In this document: positions 36,660 through 47,689 of the stretch, piece after piece
Layout of the letters: each line of letters opens with the position of its first letter
Position numbering within the stretch: position 1 is the stretch's first letter
NCBI RefSeq assembly: GCF_003473485.1
Contig: NC_053046.1
Span: 5,218,001 to 5,282,000, forward strand
DNA: 64,000 nucleotides
DNA from: Medicago truncatula
Taxonomy: Eukaryota; Streptophyta; Magnoliopsida; Fabales; Fabaceae
Reading direction: 5' to 3'
The notes under the pieces: generated by a model
Seen by the model: the letters and a program-made list of their open reading frames with translations, nothing else
The model's database searches: none
Told to the model about the DNA's origin: nothing
Position numbers and translations under genes: made by a program

Positions 36660-38215
36660 TACATTTAGAGTCCAGATTGATTTAATTGATATGGTTTTCA
36701 TGGATGAAAAAGTATGCATCCGTTCTTTTTCCTTATTCTCTTCAAAACTAACATGGTTTTACATTATTTAAAGTTATTTTTATATGGTCATTAATCTTTA
36801 TGGTTTTTATTTGTTATGTTTTATTATTGTTTTTAGAACGTTTGTATGTATAGTTATTCACAATTTTTGTTGACTTTTCGTGTTTCTAATATTTTAGGGG
36901 AGCAAAATTCAGGGCTCGTTTGTTACGGATTAAAATAAAATTGATTTTTACATAAAATAATTTAAAGAAATATTTTAGAGAATTTATGGAAAATCATAAT
37001 CTATTTTACGTTTGTTTACCGTAGTAAAAATCACTTTTTTTAAACAAATAATTTAGTTAGTTTGAATACAACTATATAAAAGGGATTTTTTGTTGCAAAA
37101 TTAGTTCAATCTTTTAAATCATATTTTTTCTCTACTCTAAAAAAAAATATTTTTTGAGAAGTTGCTCTAAAAGCTATTCATTTAAAGCTTTTTTTATATT
37201 TTTTGTTTAAATTCTGATTTTTTTAAAAAGGTATAACAAACAGATGCAACACTCTTAAAAGTGATTATTTAAAAAAAATGATTTTTTTTCTTAAAAAAAC
37301 TATAACAAACGGGCTTTCAATGCACTTTGTGGTGTGGAGTGACAAAGTTGCAAAACATCAATCTATGTTGGTTGAGAGAATGTGTTACGAGATAACAAAT
37401 ATCTCAGTTTCTAAGAAGAACTATAAATTTAAACTAACTTGACATGACTATATAGACTATTATTATTTAAAGATATGACCACCGTGGAACCGATTGATGA
37501 CTCAATTGTTCCTTTTTATGCATTCAACTTTACATCATATGATGAAATTTTTAAAGTTAAGAATGAAGATTCACACCTAATTGATATTTTTTCACGGAGT
37601 AAATTTTTATATCTATTGTCTATTTATTTGTTATATCATTTTTATTGCATTCGATATTAACTTCACCTTTCAATTTTTTTTTTTAATTTAAAGATATTAT
37701 TGGAGTATTAGCTGCAAAGGGAGAACCCGAAGACTACAAAAGTGGTGCCCAATCAACCAATTATATGTCTCTGGAGTTAGATGATCTTGAGAAAATATTA
37801 TTTAATGTTTTTGTTTCACATTGATAACTTAGGTGATTTTTTATTTAATTTATTTGCAGAGGAGGGGAGAAACTCAGGTGCACACTATCAAAGAATATGC
37901 AAATCAACTTATTGACTTTATATCTGAAAATCCAGATGTACCGGTTACTTGGATATTACAATTGACTAAGTTTAAATTATATAGAGGTATTTTTCTTAAG
38001 AAATTCTTACGTGTTTCAAATTAAAGTTTATTGTGTATATTAAAAATTATTTTCAAATGTTTAATTATTTTATATTTTAGACTTTTAGGAAAAATGGGAG
38101 TATCAAACACACCCTATAATAAATCAAAACTAATAATTAACGATGTTATTCATGAAGTTCAACAACTCCAAAGCATGTATTCACAAATTACTAATCAAAC
38201 AAAAACGATTAATTT
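36660..38215 (+). pseudogene. Replication protein A1-like (DUF223/OB-fold) exons inside the Helitron
   Basis: Separated plus-strand segments match plant RPA70-like proteins carried by Helitrons: DLIDMVFMDEK (about 36680-36710), then VEPIDDSIVPFYAFNFTSYD and EIFKVKNEDSHLIDI (37484-37590), DIIGVLAAKGEPEDYKSGAQ (about 37690-37785), TIKEYANQLIDFISENPDVP (37885-37945), and GVSNTPYNKSKLIINDVIHE then VQQLQSMY (38097-38180). The pieces are OB-fold single-strand-DNA-binding modules separated by intron-like gaps with GT/AG ends. A MITE sits between the first two segments. Stops and the absence of a complete set of exons suggest it is no longer functional, although an expressed partial gene is possible. 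In Helitrons such proteins are thought to protect single-stranded intermediates. Confidence 0.6.
36912..37316. mobile_element. hAT-like MITE nested in the Helitron
   Basis: Starts GGGCTCGTTTGTTACGG and ends TATAACAAACGGGCT, an inverted terminal pair. It is homologous to 34085-34418. It lies within the Helitron and so inserted after, or travelled with, that element. Confidence 0.55.
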
Positions 38216-38580
38216 CAGTTATATTTTATTTCATGAAGAGAAGATTGTTTTTCATGTAACACAAAAATTGTATAATTTTATTAATTTTAATAACGGGTAC
38301 GGATTTATGCGAGTCCAAAATCTTAAAAAATTAATTTTATTCTATAAGTATGTGTTAATATTTATACTAAATCCAATTAATTTTATATGTATGTGCATCT
38401 ATAAATTTATGATCATTTATAATATGGTTTATGTTATTCTATTCGTGTGTACCTATTAAGGTATTCATCCCCTACCAATCTGCGATAAATTTTATTTGCA
38501 AATGCCGTACTTAGAATTTTTTGGTTTTCTTGAATATATCTAACCCGGGCAACGTCGGATAAATACACTAGTATACATTG

Positions 38581-38645
38581 CGTTGGCGTTCGAACTTGAA
38601 ATTTTTTCACATTTAAAATGTGTGAACTTCAGCCACAATCAACAA
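38581..38645 (+). repeat. SINE 3'-part fragment in the promoter of the small unknown gene
   Basis: GTTGGCGTTCGAACTTGAAA (B-box-like) then TCACATTTAAAATGTGTGAA and CTTCAGCCAC, matching the 3' half of the legume SINE seen near 59850. Confidence 0.45.
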
Positions 38646-38756
38646 AAAGGAAAATAGGGAAGTGGGAAGAGAATTTCACAATTTGCCGGTCAAGGATCCA
38701 TTAGTGTAGCATAGCATACAAATATATACGATCAATTTACAACTCCGTTTGATTTC

Positions 38757-40190
38757 ATGAGCCGGGACGAGAGAAAACGCAGGTTTAACGAAGCAATTGT
38801 TAACACGCTATATCCCTCATCTCCACAAGTATGCCATCTTTTCCCCTCTATCTTTTATCTTTCGTTCTTTAATAATTCAATGATTAATTAATACATTATC
38901 ATCAACATCATCATCATTAATTTAACTGAACAGGATTTGGAACCAGAAGAAGACTCAGTCAAATTGCAGCCTTACTCCGACGTTATTTCAGGCTCATTAG
39001 ATGACTGTGAAAATGCCTCAACCAGCGGTGAAGAAGAAGGACATGATTCTGAGATGGAGAAACTCACTAGAGCTCAACGAAAGAGAATTCGTAAGAAGAA
39101 GATGAAGGAAGAAGCAATACTACGTGGAAAATTGATTGGGCCATTGTTGCCTCCGACCCAAGCAACCCAGTGTGGGGATGATGCTCCTCCTCCAACTGTT
39201 CGATCAAATGCTTCTCAGGAAGGTTATTCAATTGCAAACCTATTGACTATGTTTCATCATTTATGAATGTCTTGCTTATTTCCTTAACAAAATAAGAGTA
39301 AAGGCCAAATTTAGTATCTCACAATTTTCGGCCAATTTGGCATCTCACATTTTTTTGCAAACCAATTTAATCCTGACAATAAGTAATAGTCAAATTCATC
39401 TCTAACATTTTTATATTAGAGATAAATTAGTTTCTCTGTTATAATGAGTCTGAGACTGTGGTATAAAAATGCTAGCGACTAGTTTAGTATTATTTTTGTC
39501 GGTAGGATTAAATTGGGTTGCAATAAAACTGTGAAGATCTTCTCTCAAAAACGAATGTCTTGATTATGTTGATGTGAAAGTGTATTTTAGGATGGAGAAG
39601 TGTCTTGTATAGTCTATGGTAAATCCATAATTGAAAACCGTTCAAAATTCTAAAAAAGATCAATGTTGATGTCCATAAGTAAAAAGTAGAAACTCATTAT
39701 TACTCGTTTTCAAGACGGTGACAATGATCCGGTTGGTGCCGGTTTAGAAAGAAAAATAACTTTTGACTGAACAAATTTTATCTTGTTTTTATTGAATTTA
39801 ATACATATCAGCTCACTCTCTTAGTTGTAAGGATGTAGAGTAAAGACCTAGAGGACCAAAAACTTCTACATGAAGGGGACGACATTCATCATCATCATCA
39901 AAATTTTGAGCCATTTTCAAATATTAATCCACCATAGACCAAATGTGACACTTGTTTATACCAACCTGCCGAATTTGAAACTGATAATAATATGAAAAGG
40001 CCATGTTTTGCTCTGACTCAGCTTGATTTTAGGTGATGAGACGGTTTGCGTTAACTCCAAGAAAATGAAGCAGCGGAGGATGGCAAAAAGGGTTGCCAAA
40101 GAAAAGCGAGTTGCCTCTCCATTGGACAAATGCAATCAAAGTTCAATTTCAAGTGATGCTGTGGATGACATGAGAGAAGCTCGTCCGTAA
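38757..40190 (+). CDS. Small basic protein of unknown function, 172 aa
   Basis: Three exons, 38757-38828, 38934-39222 and 40033-40190, with GT-AG introns at phases 0 and 1 and a clean closed frame. I do not recognise the family. The N-terminus MSRDERKRRFNEAIVNTLYP is charged, the middle is acidic (EEEGHDSEMEK), and two strongly basic helical patches follow: TRAQRKRIRKKKMKEEA and SKKMKQRRMAKRVAKEKR. These look like nuclear or nucleolar localisation and nucleic-acid-binding segments, which is inference only. Nothing suggests a transposon protein. The gene lies between the 3' end of one Helitron (38571) and the 3' end of another on the opposite strand (40350), and intron 2 contains a MITE-like inverted repeat. 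It could be a conserved host gene or, less likely, a captured transcript. Confidence 0.8.
39349..39530. repeat. MITE-like inverted repeat in intron 2 of the small unknown gene
   Basis: TTTTGCAAACCAATTTAATC then CTGAC on the left and GTCGGTAGGATTAAATTGGG then TTGCAATAAAA on the right are inverted copies. Target duplications were not found. Confidence 0.5.
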
Positions 40191-40849
40191 ACATATTGTG
40201 TAGTTCTTTAGTACGTGATATGAAAATATACTAGTTAGTTTGTTGCAACTATCACAAAAATGGGGATACAATTTAGAGTATTGTTTTTGTGTATGTGTTG
40301 TTATGCTCTTAATGCAGTGATCATCATTTTAAATAAGCTTTAATATGTACTAGTATTTAGACCCGTGCGATGCACGGGAAGTAAGATATGACATTGATTA
40401 ATAAATAAGGTAATTGTAAATGAAACAATAATAGTTGTAAGTGAGCATAAATTAACGTGTCCAAAATAAAACCAATAAAAACTTGAAGTAATTAAGAATT
40501 CTCGTTATCACATCGGATAGACAAATAAAAATAACCAAATGCAACTACTAATATAAGTTTGTCTTGAGTAATAATATACAAATTTGAGGATAATAAAGAC
40601 GTATCAATTCTCAACAATTGAATCGGTAAAATTCAGTTTTGTGTCCATGACTTTTGCTGATTCGAAATAAAAAATTCATCATAAAGATGATGATCAACCT
40701 GGCATGAAATAAAATAAATTTGTATGATTATACACAATTATTTTAAATGGCGTAAGGTATAAAGAGAAATACAAATTACATAACCATGTAAAAAAGTATA
40801 AGAAAAATGCATAACATATTGTTAATTTGTGAAACAAATTTAGTTGATA

Positions 40850-40853
<4 letters not shown>

Positions 40854-40909
<56 letters not shown>
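40854..40909. repeat. (TA)n microsatellite
   Basis: About 28 uninterrupted TA units inside the second Helitron. Confidence 0.95.
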
Positions 40910-40912
<3 letters not shown>

Positions 40913-41025
40913 CGAAAGAAAGGCATTATTTTAAATAAAAGTGCTTTGAAAAACATAGCTAGATGCACACAACAATAAACAAATAGAAAATATATACGAA
41001 TATGTATATGTGTAAATTACCTATC

Positions 41026-42227
41026 TTAAATTCTGAAAGACTTATTTGTAGATAACATTATATCCTTTATCATATGATCAAGTTTAATCTTAAAAACTCG
41101 ACAGACTAAATCTGGTATATCCTCGGATTTGAGTCCCATACCAGTTACAACTCTTTGCAACTCGGGCCATTTTTGATTGCAAGTAAATGTGATGAACAAA
41201 TTTGGATATCCAGCCCACCTACAAATTGCCATAGCATCTTGATAGTTTTGAAGCATATAACGTGCTCCACCAGTAAAAGTTGACGGTAATATAATCCTCC
41301 TTCATGCTGTTGAAGGATTTGTTTCTCCTCTGAATACTGCATCAGCAAGACAGTTGTACATATCTACTCTTAACTCTTTCTGATGTGTCTTGGCATATCG
41401 CAACTGCGAAGACTCTATCATACTATATGCGTTGACTGAAAATTGCTGAAGCAACCTTTTAGAGTACAGTAAAGTTGATCTCTCAACTTCTCTTTGTTGA
41501 ATTCTAAAAGAAAAGAATTCTCTAATCGACACTTCTTTTCTCTTGTTTGATGGTTTGTTGTATCTCTCTTTCAAAGACACGTCATCTCGATATCCATCTT
41601 CTCCTCTTGGAAACAGTAAAGGGTATTGCAGTGGAAGATAAGCAGTATTTAGAACTGAAACACGTTTAAAGATACCTATTTTCTGCTCGATAATTTTGTC
41701 CCTTTCATAATCTGCAGCATCATAATCACCAACTATAAGAGTAGCAACTTCGGATGCTGTAGGAATATTGTACCTCCTTCCGTCACGTCTCTGCTTGCCT
41801 AAAATTCTCAATTTCAAATTAGGCATGTCATTCGTGCTATACAAAACGTTGAAAAAAAATTAGAGATATCATAATATATTTATATAAATATTCTAACGAT
41901 TGCTTATTAGGTATAACAAAAAAAAGGATTAACAATTGTACCCGACCACCGACATCCTATTTGCAACTTCATTGTTGGTGTCATATATATATATATATAT
42001 ATATATAACTGAGTAAACTTTAGTTGAGAACCATCTTGTGGCAGCAAACTTCCCATTTGATGGTAATTATCTCCATTCATGATAAATATTGGTGGGGCAT
42101 TGCCATCGTTTCCGCCCAAAGACGTAAATGAGAACATCATGTTAAAAGATCTAATATAGAGAGTTGAGAGATTATTAGTTTGGCATAAAGTGGCACATAT
42201 GTAGACAGAGTTAGTTACCAAAGACAA
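41026..42227 (-). pseudogene. Helitron Rep/helicase-like N-terminal region, fragmented
   Basis: Minus-strand segments match the N-terminal Helitron-like domain of plant RepHel proteins: SFTSLGGNDGNAPPIFIMNG with NYHQMGSLLPQDGSQLKFTQ (about 42020-42140), PTASEVATLIVGDYDAADY and YLPLQYPLLFPRGEDGYRDD (about 41560-41770), FFSFRIQQREVERSTLLYSK (about 41460-41520), and YQDAMAICRWAGYPNLFITF then TCNQKWPEL (about 41155-41240). The catalytic Rep HUH motif and the helicase domain are not found, so only the first third of the protein remains. A TA microsatellite has expanded inside the coding region at about 41983-42007, shifting the downstream frame. It cannot drive transposition on its own. Confidence 0.75.
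41983..42007. repeat. (AT)n microsatellite inside the RepHel relic
   Basis: A run of AT units that translates as alternating Tyr-Ile next to the conserved QLYIY segment of the Helitron protein. Confidence 0.85.
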
Positions 42228-42689
42228 ACGTTAGATGAGGTTTTTTCTTTTCTTTGGTGGCACAAATTTAATGAGAAATTTTTTTAGCAAAAGTTTCTTT
42301 AGAAAAACATAGTTAACAAAAACAAAAAAACATATGGGGATCGTTGTTTATATTACCAAATAAATAGAGAAAATAGCACTACAAAAAAAATAGAAAACAA
42401 ACTATGATGTCCATCAAACAAAAAACAAAATAAAAACAAACAAACTAAGATTATGGAAGAAAAAAAACGTATTTAGTAGTTTATGGCACAAATTTAGCAA
42501 AAGTTTGTTCAATTGCTTAAATATATGTTAAATAATAATAATAAGATGTCAATATTAAATTTAGCAAAAGTTTGTTAAATTGCTTAAATATATATTAAAT
42601 AATAATAATAATAATAATAAATAATGAGATGTCAATATTAAAATGACAAAATTAACCTCAAATTTTGGTTCCAAAAAGCTGTTTAAGAC

Positions 42690-44130
42690 AACTTAAGACC
42701 TTTTATAAATAAGATAAGATTTCGTCATTGCAATTAGAGGTTGTTTGAAAATTGGTTCATGTAATCGCTAATCCTGCAAATTAACCTTGCATTTATTAAT
42801 CATTTAAAATTTCGTCATTTGACCAACTTAATCACTGTCACGTCACTAATCAGCTGATTTCACATACAAACGTGAAAGGACTAAAATGCCCAACTCAAAA
42901 AATTCTTCCCTTTGCTTCCCTTCTCTGCAACCCATTGAATATTGTGATTTTCATCAAATTCTCTAACTGTTTGAGCAGAATCATCTAGTATTTTTTTATT
43001 GAAAGTGTGAATTTCTTTTTCATGATTTTCCACTTCATATTGTAGTGAATTACCAGACTGAAAATAACATTGTTTCCAATAAATCTACTAGACAAATCCA
43101 AGAGAGAAAACATTTTCCAGTAAGATTGGAAAACAAGTACAGTAGCAACAAACACAAGAACAAGTAAGAGATGTCTAAATTTGATATAAAAAGATATACC
43201 CATTTATTATTCATGGTTGCAATATTGTGTTAAAAATCATGAGCCAAAACCTAAAAAAAGGTGAGTAAATTAAGTTACATATAGCTAGTAGAAGAAGTAA
43301 AAGAATTGAAGTTTATAAGAAACTAAAGTAAACCCAAGTTTGTGAATGCATAGATAAACATTTACCAAAGGAATTGAACATAGCATTGGATTTTTGTTCT
43401 TCGTGTGTGGATCTTTGCTGACGTTTGTTGTTATCTCTTGTTAATTTTGTAAGCAACTCAGTCAACAGAGTTATGGCGTTTTCAAGTATCATCAAGCTCA
43501 ACCCGATTCTGGCATCTCTTGTAACACGAATCACCGCCGCCATCCACCGTCATCTCTATCTTCGTCCTCCCAACACAGATCTGAAGCACCTACCTTTCAT
43601 GTTGTTTTTCTGGTTCTGGTTCGGAGAGAATACAATGAATGGTGGAAAATGGATCGGGTCGAGTGATTCTCCGGTAGGAAGTTAAAAAGAGAAAGCGGAG
43701 GAGCGAGAAAGGGAGAGAATGGCAAGTAGAGGAGAGCAGTGGACAACATAGCAAAGAAAGAGTAATTACTGATTTCTGGGTAAATAATACTCCCTCCAAT
43801 CAGTTGCAGAGAAGAGAAGCAAAGGGAAGAAGATTTTGAGAAGAAGAAGAGAGGGGCAGTTTGGTCATTTTTCATTGGTCCTTTCGCAATTGTCTGAGAA
43901 GTCAGGGGTATTTTTGTCCGTTCGCATCAACTTTTTCTGAGTCAAACAATCATTTGACCAATTAATAGCGCCACGTCAGCTAATTAGTGACGTGACGGTG
44001 ATTAATGAGGATGTGGGACGAAATTTTAAATGATTAACAAATGTAAGGCTAATTTGCAAGGATTAGTCATTACATTGACCAATTTTTAAACGACCCTAAT
44101 TGCAAGGACGAGATACATATTAAAGTCTTT
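42690..44130. repeat. Long inverted-repeat element with about 180-200 bp arms
   Basis: The left arm, 42710-42895, contains TTGCAATTAGAGGTTGTTTG, TTAATCATTTAAAATTTCGT and GTCACGTCACTAATCAGCTG. The right arm, 43900-44115, is its inverted copy. The interior of about 1 kb is unlike the arms and includes a minus-strand frame at 43313-43543 with a splice-donor-like end (TTTG|GTAAATG). This may be a Mutator-type element with captured host sequence. I could not identify a 9-bp duplication or the donor gene. Confidence 0.55.
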
Positions 44131-44143
44131 TAAATATTATAGA

Positions 44144-44799
44144 TGGGATGGCTTTACAAACTAAACCATGACTGTGTTTCACAGTTGTTTGTTAATTAAC
44201 TCCAGGAATTTCCTTGTTTTTTAAGCTTTAAGTTTCAATTGTGAATTGAATACTATCACTACGAAGTTTTCACCGCCGTTTGATATTAAATAATCTCTGT
44301 TGAGTAATATGTGGGACATATAAGGTGCGAATTCTTCACTGAAAATCGGATATTTTTCGCAAACACGAGTCAGGGATCAGACTCCTGCCCACTTAAGGGA
44401 TCCAAGCCCCTTATCAATTGGACCAATCCATTGTTGGTTGAATACGCTTAACCTTTAGCCGTGATTGTGTGGTTATATTTTATTTATTCCCCCTCAACTT
44501 ATGTACTGAACAAACAGATGAAGAGAGGAATACTGAAATGGTGGATGAAGTGGGTACTTATGCATTCTATGGAGGATGATATTTTTGTCTCTTTTTTCTT
44601 TCTTTCTTTTTTTCATGAAATGGTTTGTAATTTTTTTAGTCTGAACAGAAAAAAGAAAACACGAAAGAATATAGTAACTAAAGAAAAATGTTACATAAAC
44701 ACCATTTATTCATACATCCCATTGTACACCCCATGTATTAGGGATATTTTGGTAATTTCATCTCACAACCACACTTTATCTTCTATTTATGTGGGGTCA
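44144..44799. other. Intergenic, no gene seen
   Basis: A short frame at 44461-44886 has no recognisable domain and overlaps the RNase H relic on the other strand. Confidence 0.4.
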
Positions 44800-45095
44800 A
44801 GATTGCCACATGTCAGAATTTTATGTGGGTGTAAAGGGTGTATTGCCACATGGGGTGGTACATGTATCACCACTCTAACTAAATGAACCAAATGAGATTC
44901 TTGAGAAGCTCCCTTATAAGCAAGAGAATATGTACACTTATTTCCTTTCCTCAAGGTGTGTAAGAAGGACAATTGCCAATTGTAACCAAGGAATCTATAA
45001 ATAGCATCTACTGTTGGAGCACACATGTGAGTTGGAACTACTCCTATAGTAACTATATCAACTGCCATTAAGGAACCACTAAATAACATACGTGT
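44800..45095 (-). mobile_element. LINE-type RNase H fragment
   Basis: The minus strand reads VVPTHMCAPTVDAIYRFLGY, NWQLSFLHTLRKGNKCTYSL and AYKGASQESHLVHL. The HTLRxGN motif is the conserved histidine region of plant LINE RNase H. The acidic residues and reverse transcriptase are not present nearby. Confidence 0.6.
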
Positions 45096-46297
45096 AACCT
45101 GTTGCCCAAGTTAACTATAGAAACCATATCTACGAATAGCATCTACCGCTGAATATGGCCAATAATTCAGCATTCGTAATGGCGCCAATGCCACAAAAAC
45201 CATAGAAACCTACAACCATTCTCCAAGAAAGTTACTCAGGATGCCTCCTAAGCCATATCAATTTTTTGAAAATTTATATGTGAAAAAGTTTTGATTTGAC
45301 CAGTATTATTTGCAATGAATACATAATTATCTAATGTATCATTGTATCTTATATGATGAAAACGAGTTTAACCTCGAAGTTAACCAAAATTCATTGAAAA
45401 TAAAATTTAGAGTAAACTACTGTTTCGCTTCTTGAAGTTGTAATTGTCTGATGATTTGAGATAGCAATGACAAGAGGCAAGGGATGTGCGACATTGAGAA
45501 GTGGGTCGGCGCCTCCCAACTTATGGTCGTGGACGTGGTGGAAGCGATTTTGGTAACCACGAGTCAGACATAGCTACGTGCTCGTGCAAATCCATCTATT
45601 GTGAGTTATTATGATATGAATGTGAATCTGAACATGCAATAAAATAAACTGCAAGTTGTGCCTATGTATGTACTATGTAATAAAGAAAGTAATACATATT
45701 TTAGTTAGAAAATAAAACCAACATTGTTCTCTAGTTTATCGAACTCTATCAATCCCTTTCTTTGTTGACTGCAGAACTCTGTTGATCTTGGATGCACCAA
45801 ATTATAACAGTAACATAAAGCTTAACACAGCTATACTACTATACATGTAACACTTCTTGCAAGGGAGTGCAAGAGGAAGAACAGACAAAGGGTAGATGTA
45901 CTAGGAATGGCCAAACTGTTTCAGGTAAGCATCACTGTTGTTATACTTATATGTGAGTATGTGACTGAGCATTGACATTAATCACATGATACAGTTTTGA
46001 TAATGTTTGACCCACAACCCCTTATATGACACAATACGGGTCAATGACAACATTTGGAGGTATCCACATGCTTCATCTACCCCTTCTTTAATGGGCCATA
46101 GTAAATTTTCCCCAAATTCAGTTGGGTGGGTCTTCACAATGAAGGTCCAAAATACGTACATTTATGAGATCCACAAGAAAATGCTTCCCCAACAAACAAC
46201 ACATGTATGGTTAAGAGTTCAGAGAAATATTGGAAGCATGTGCTGTGGATTTCTCGAATTAATATGCTACGCAGTTCTAAACCATCACAAAATATAC
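45096..46297. other. Intergenic, no gene seen
   Basis: A brief Gly/Arg-rich frame (YGRGRGGSDFG, about 45520) hints at a fragment of an RNA-binding-protein tail but is too short to call. Confidence 0.35.
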
Positions 46298-46405
46298 ATC
46301 ATCTGGACACTATTATAAGCAAAAATCCACATTTTATGTTCATTCACTAGTATTTATTGAATCAATCTAAAGTATTAATTTCTGCTTATAATAGTAACCG
46401 GATTA
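46298..46405. mobile_element. Stowaway-like MITE, decayed and shortened
   Basis: CTGGACACTATTATAAGCAA on the left and TTGCTTATAATAGT-like sequence then AACCGGATTA on the right are inverted. The outer CTCCCTCC ends have been lost. Confidence 0.45.
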
Positions 46406-47069
46406 TGTACTTCATTAGTTTTTGGTTGAAATTTACTTCATTTATTTAATACTAACAACTATTTTAAAAATGAATCTTAAATCATGCATTATAAATACTT
46501 TTATTGAGCATATAACAAATAGTTTTTGAATATAGATTATTGTTTGAAAAAGTGTTAGCACTTATGACCATTTAACTTTAAATATTCAAAAGCTAAAAAA
46601 TTGTGGTTGGTTCCAAAAATAAGAAATAAAAAGTATCATATAGCTGAATGTGGGGGCTTATGCAAGCAAAAGTAACAACTATAGCAAAGTTAGCGACCAG
46701 TTAGCCAGGCCATATGAAAGACACTCTTTTAGTTAATGCCATCATTGTCAGAAAACAATACTACAAGAAATAATAAACATTAATTAATAATATAGGGTAG
46801 ATTAACTCCAGTGGAATCTAATAATTTGAGTATAATGGTGGTTGAGCGACATTGGACAATTCAATAATCTAAGACAACAAGGTATCAATTTTCATTAAGT
46901 TTCCCAAAGTTTGTGTGTACTAATGAGGAAATGATGTGTGTAGACTGTATAGTGACAAACACGTTTCTTTCATCTGTGATCGGTTGTTATTCTTCTTTGT
47001 TAACATTATTGCCATAGTTTGTAGCAAACACTACAGTATTCAACAATTCAATAATCATGCATGCACATA

Positions 47070-47216
47070 CACCCTCCGGTCACTAATATAAGCAAAAAAC
47101 TATATTTTAGGTTCATTCATTTAATGATGTATGTGGTCTATAATAAAGACTATGTGCATCATTAAATGAATGAATCTAAAATGTAGTTTTTTGCTTATAT
47201 TAGTGACCGGAGGGTG
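47070..47216. mobile_element. Stowaway-like MITE, near-perfect palindrome
   Basis: Left CACCCTCCGGTCACTAATAT, right ATATTAGTGACCGGAGGGTG, exactly complementary at the ends, with TA on both sides. The high self-complementarity over 147 bp suggests this is the youngest copy of its type here. Confidence 0.85.
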
Positions 47217-47689
47217 TACTTTTTTATTGTAAAGCTTTCGCTAAAATGATTCAAATAATGGTGGGCCGAACTATAATATTGATGGGACTAGTTTGTCTAA
47301 AAATAAAATCTCAGTCAGAAATCTTCTTTATTATAAGGAAAAAAAGTTAGGTCTAAATCATTATACAAAATACGAGTAGTATTTTTCAATGAGTAATGAG
47401 TTAGTTAAAGTAGTATTGATTAAAAAAAATATATATATCATTTCAATATTATGTCTTAATACTTAATGAAAAAAAGCAGTATCCAAAGAATTGACAATGT
47501 AAAAACTCGAAGAAGCCCCCCACTTCAAAGTTTTACTCGTGGTTTGAACTGGTGGATAATCTAAAGTATTAAATTTGTGATTTTCGGTAATATTAACGGT
47601 TGAACTATCTCACAAATATGAAACAACGTAACAAGATATTTTTAATAAATATTTAATTTTTTTCAATTAGAATAATAAGGATAAAATCG

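Larger units (their letters stand above)
35821..38571 (+). mobile_element. Helitron, 2.75 kb, carrying RPA-like exons
   Basis: The 5' end is TCAATAGTGTATATATAAAG then TAAGGTTTTTTTATGCCACG and TGTC, a usual plant Helitron head. The 3' end is a decayed hairpin ACCCGGGCAACGTCGGAT, a short spacer AAATACA, then CTAG. The element sits between A (35820) and T (38572) with no target duplication, as Helitrons do. It encloses replication protein A-like exons in the same orientation and a nested hAT-like MITE at 36912-37316. No Rep/helicase is present, so it is non-autonomous. The 3' end is convincing; the 5' end is inferred from pattern. Confidence 0.65.
40350..44143 (-). mobile_element. Helitron with Rep/helicase remnants (5' limit uncertain)
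   Basis: On the minus strand the 3' end is a perfect hairpin CCCGTGCATCGCACGGG followed by TCTAAATA and CTAG, then host T. This is a textbook plant Helitron 3' terminus. A minus-strand Rep/helicase-type fragment lies at 41026-42227. A candidate 5' end (A|TCTATAATATTTAAAAGAC, at 44143) would give 3.8 kb, but it coincides with the edge of an inverted-repeat element, so the left limit is firm and the right limit is not. Confidence 0.6.

Noticed and set aside
43788-43800. CTCCCTCC word resembling a Stowaway end
   Set aside because: No complementary end with TA flanks nearby; single termini are common by chance or truncation.
44343-44440. tRNA-like sequence (GAGTCAGGGATCAGACTCCTGCC)
   Set aside because: Cannot be folded into a cloverleaf and lacks proper A and B boxes; likely repeat debris.
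45500-45600. Gly/Arg-rich word YGRGRGGSDFG
   Set aside because: Too short and isolated to call a gene fragment; no upstream RNA-binding domain.
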